This document shows positions 5,831 to 6,270 of a DNA stretch of 6,270 nt, in pieces. The notes beneath the pieces were generated by a model. That model saw only the letters and a list, made by a program, of their open reading frames with translations. It did no database searches and had not been told where the DNA came from. The position numbers were made by a program, and so were the translations under genes. Numbering within the stretch: the first letter of the stretch is position 1; every line of letters begins with the position of its first letter. This DNA is from an uncultured Bacteroidales bacterium (GTDB taxonomy: Bacteria > Bacteroidota > Bacteroidia > Bacteroidales > F082). Location: the NCBI GenBank assembly GCA_946410535.1, contig CAMKAR010000135.1, positions 1 through 6,270 of the forward strand. The letters are read 5' to 3'.

Positions 5831-6270
5831 ATGGAAGAACAACAGCATAACAACTACAGTTCCAAGTACTTATGTAAACTTTTGGTGGAATACAGGAAGC
5901 CCATCCTCATCATTTTGGCCGTGGCAGCCCTTTGCGCCGTCATCTTCAGCGCACCATTTTTCATTACACCTTTATATAAGTCCACGACCATCATCTACCC
6001 CACTTCCAGCAACTCCATCTCCAAAGTGCTGATTAGCACCACCTACCAGTCGGAAAAAGACATCATGAACATCGGCGAGGACGAGCAGACCGAACAGATG
6101 CTGCAAGTCCTGAACTCGAACCGCGTGCGCGACAAGGTCATCAGCCGATTCAACCTGATGGAGCACTACAATATCAAGCCCGACAGCAAATACCCCTTCA
6201 CCAAGCTCAACAAGCTTTACGATGCACGCATCAAGTTCCGCAGAACCGAATATAATGCAGTGAAAATCAC
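5831..6270 (+). CDS. Wzz-like polysaccharide chain-length/co-polymerase protein, 3' end cut off
   Basis: The frame opens at ATG 5831 and stays open for 146 codons to the right edge. Layout: a short cytoplasmic N-terminus (1-23), one membrane segment (about 24-46, ILIILAVAALCAVIFSAPFF at 26-45), then TPLYKSTTIIYPTSSNS (46-62) leading into a periplasmic domain. This is the N-terminal Wzz signature: a membrane segment followed by a Y-x-S/A stretch with a beta strand and proline. EDEQTEQMLQVLNSNRVRDK (83-102) and the following FNLMEHYNI resemble Bacteroidota Wzz-type proteins. Such proteins set polymer length in Wzx/Wzy-dependent O-antigen or capsule synthesis. The second membrane segment, and any fused tyrosine kinase domain, would lie beyond the window. 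There is no Shine-Dalgarno, which is normal in this group. The upstream flippase supports the assignment. Confidence 0.87.
   Translation, partial: MEEQQHNNYSSKYLCKLLVEYRKPILIILAVAALCAVIFSAPFFITPLYKSTTIIYPTSSNSISKVLISTTYQSEKDIMNIGEDEQTEQMLQVLNSNRVRDKVISRFNLMEHYNIKPDSKYPFTKLNKLYDARIKFRRTEYNAVKI

Overview
The window looks like chromosomal DNA from a member of the Bacteroidota, most likely order Bacteroidales. The evidence is promoter boxes of the TAnnTTTG type, mostly weak or absent Shine-Dalgarno sequences, and protein variants typical of that group. These include a RelA-type stringent factor with a dead hydrolase domain, a secreted CotH-like protein, and a Wzx-like flippase followed by a Wzz-like protein. 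Genus cannot be fixed from the sequence alone.

The left half (1-3564) is one minus-strand block, read right to left: clpS, relA, then a secreted CotH-family protein that runs off the left edge. clpS and relA share one base (TGATG), so they are almost certainly co-transcribed and translationally coupled. The CotH gene starts only 23 bp after the relA stop, with no promoter I can see between them. ClpS selects N-end-rule substrates for ClpAP/ClpCP proteolysis. RelA makes (p)ppGpp under starvation. The link between the two is plausible, but it is inferred from gene order only.

The short divergent intergenic region (3565-3689) carries two outward-facing, identical -7 boxes (TATTTTTG), one for each direction.

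The right half is plus-strand. It begins with a short DUF1016/YhcG-family protein (3690-4271). This protein keeps only the N-terminal domain and has lost the C-terminal PDDEXK nuclease region. Its low-GC linker holds a cluster of inverted repeats, including a perfect 26-bp palindrome read in frame. It ends two bases before a 14-segment Wzx-like polysaccharide flippase (4274-5764), whose Shine-Dalgarno lies inside the last codons of the DUF1016 gene. A Wzz-like chain-length/co-polymerase protein follows (5831 to the right edge) behind its own candidate promoter. The flippase and Wzz genes suggest that a surface-polysaccharide (capsule or O-antigen) locus continues to the right.

I see no RNA gene, CRISPR array, complete mobile element or convincing terminator. 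No stretch longer than about 125 bp lacks a gene. The window does not contain an obvious new multi-gene system. The features most worth checking are the truncated DUF1016 gene with its palindromic linker and the clpS-relA-cotH arrangement.
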